NCBI GenBank assembly: GCA_951812925.1
Contig: OX638369.1
Span: forward strand, 60,836,228-60,900,227
Source: Calliopum simillimum
Taxonomy: Eukaryota; Arthropoda; Insecta; Diptera; Lauxaniidae
Direction of reading: 5' to 3'
Length of the DNA: 64,000 bases
The notes below the pieces were generated by a model. That model had not been told where the DNA came from. It was given only the letters and a program-made list of their open reading frames with translations, and did not search any database. Of the stretch, positions 62,611 through 64,000 are shown piece by piece; positions within the stretch are counted from its first letter, which is position 1, and each line of letters starts with the position of its first letter. Both the position numbers and the translations under genes were made by a program.

Positions 62611-64000
62611 CCCATTTTGAACATTTGTACGATTTTTCGTACAGCAACTTTAAAAATTTATAACAAAATAATAGGAAATAAAAACTGAAATTTTTATTCA
62701 TTAAAGTTAAATCTAGTTAATTGCCTATTGGAAAAAATTGCAATATTAAATTTTCCTATTTTTTATTATAAAATTTTTTTATTTGAAAAATTTCCCTTTT
62801 TTAGAGGTTCATGATAATGAAAAAAATTATAAATGAGATTACATTTTTTTTAAACGTTTAAGCTTTGCTTTTACTAACAAAAGAATAAACTACTATTTAA
62901 CATCTTTTTTTTCAAAAAAATATTTATTTGTGTAAAACTGTGCAAGCTGCAAAACTAGTGTACGAAAAATCGAACGCTGGTCCATTTCTGCGGAAACGCT
63001 ACTTGATAATATATTGTTGGTTTTTATGTTAAATAAATTGTTCGTGCTACATTTTTTAGTTTTGTTAGTAAAAATTTTAAAAATTTTAATGAAGAGTGTG
63101 AAAAGAAAAGTAAAATATCAAGTCGTCGATATTTGAATGCAGCGGAACTGGAGCAAATAATTGAAAATTTAGGTGAGGATAAAGTGGGCCCAATAAACAC
63201 CTGAAAAGTTTGGCAATCTTACTGATGAGCAACATTTTCATGAAAATATAATTGCCAAATATGACCCCAGAATGCATTCAAGAAGTTGCATGACATGTAG
63301 TAATCGAGAGTGATCCTTAAAAAGAGGACTTCGCAGCTCCTGGGCAATACGTAAATATAGCACCATTTAAAAACTTACAATCATTTGAGCAAACCAAGCT
63401 GTGTACAGATTTTGAAGCTTATAAAATGCGTTTTCTGGGTATTCTTTTGATGTCCGGATATAGTAATGTTCAAGCTATCAATGATAATAAGAGCAGTAAG
63501 CCTTTACAAGGACGGTCTATTTCCATTCGGCTCAAAATGACTGTTGAAAGAAAGAGGAAACATTTTTCAAAATTACCCCTACTGAATTTAAATTTTGGTA
63601 AGTTCAGCATTTTTAGCGAACATCTTTCGATTGGTGGGCAAATCGTGCTCTACTATGGTAACCACTCTTGAAAAATATAAATTAGAGGCAAGCCCATATG
63701 ATTTTCATACAAATTGTGGTGCCTTAGTTCATCTGAAGGATAAATGTACCAATTCTATCCATACTAAGATGGTGGTGGCTACAATAAACAAATTGGACTG
63801 GGGATGGTATGGCTTAGCGATTATTGTTGAAAATTCTTGTCATCTCGATGTATACTTTGGTCATTTTTGAAGTGGAGTGACAAAAAAAAAACTTACAGTC
63901 CTTACAAACCATCAAACTATAGAGTCAATGGCACATACAGCCCGATTTCATAAGGAATAAAAGTAAAACGTCTCAGTAGAAATAACACAGCCAATATATC
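62611..64000 (+). mobile_element. piggyBac element, 5' part (runs off the window)
   Basis: TTAA at 62607-62610 is followed by CCCATTTTGAACATTTGTAC and a GTACGATTTTTCGTAC palindrome, repeated as TGTACGAAAAATCGAACG near 62960. This is the piggyBac end pattern seen elsewhere in the window. The transposase follows on the same strand. The right end lies beyond 64000. Confidence 0.65.
63095..64000 (+). pseudogene. piggyBac transposase pseudogene (partial at window end)
   Basis: Order on the plus strand with frame changes: SRRYLNAAELEQIIENLGED (N-terminal), FEAYKMRFLGILLMSGYSN (opening of the DDE domain, 'f..flgi.ilmgy'), then IGGQIVLYYGNHS, IRGKPI, FSYKLWCLSSSEG and MYQFYPY, the 'DEqMvpyyGrhs.kqfiRGKPirFGyKlWcl...gY...f.pY.Gk' block. 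In this copy the DE that opens the block, a catalytic D, appears as IGGQ, and stops replace several residues. ENSCHLDVYFGHF then takes the place of the 'vyfDNFFTS' motif, with G in place of the catalytic D. Clearly inactive. Usual length is 500-600 residues; about 300 are within the window. Confidence 0.7.

Overview
The window looks like transposon-dense, AT-rich DNA from a higher fly (Diptera). The evidence is a mauritiana-like mariner, piggyBac, P-element-like, Tc1, hAT, Harbinger and Helitron/INE-1-like elements, GT-AG introns of 50-80 nt and poly-T-rich non-coding DNA. I cannot name the species. No bacterial, organellar or rRNA features are present. I found one small gene that looks host-like and has an intact spliced frame, a 54-residue SAM-like protein at 25684-25904. 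Everything else I can interpret is mobile-element sequence, most of it broken and nested.

Region by region. 1-9 kb holds three foldback elements (695-2088; a hAT-type element at 2583-4939 with an 8-bp target duplication; 6989-8336 with a 4-bp duplication). 9-16 kb holds hAT and Helitron-like pieces and a 1.8-kb, almost perfect palindrome with CACTG termini (12779-14595). 16-19 kb holds a LINE gag remnant split by a 1.2-kb element with inverted ends. 20-25 kb holds a minisatellite flanking a tRNA-like sequence, a Transib-like element with CACAGTG ends and a CGCTG duplication, and a deleted mariner. 25.6-35.2 kb is the SAM gene, then two P-element-like (THAP-type) transposase copies in opposite orientation. 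These are invaded by foldback elements built from GGGCGTTATTTC units, a 5'-truncated LINE and a TA-flanked element.

35-45 kb holds piggyBac remnants, a piggyBac-like element cut into a LINE RNase H reading frame, a Tc1 pseudogene, tRNA-headed SINEs and a second CACTA-ended palindrome. 45.8-47.1 kb is a nearly complete mariner. 47.9-50 kb is a foldback carrying six same-direction GCCACGTTTGTGAC motifs. 51-54 kb holds a SINE inverted pair, a third P-like remnant and a pogo-like element. 55.3-59.7 kb is a broken transposase gene whose 5' part is a tandem array of 54-nt micro-exons, interrupted by a LINE and by a 1.5-kb palindrome. 60-64 kb holds a Gypsy pol remnant and the start of a piggyBac element that runs off the window.

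The elements act together mainly as a record of nested insertion. Several insertions can be dated relative to each other because target duplications, empty sites or restored reading frames are visible inside the window. The number of long, near-perfect palindromes means that any transcript crossing the region would form long double-stranded RNA. A link to small-RNA control is inference only.
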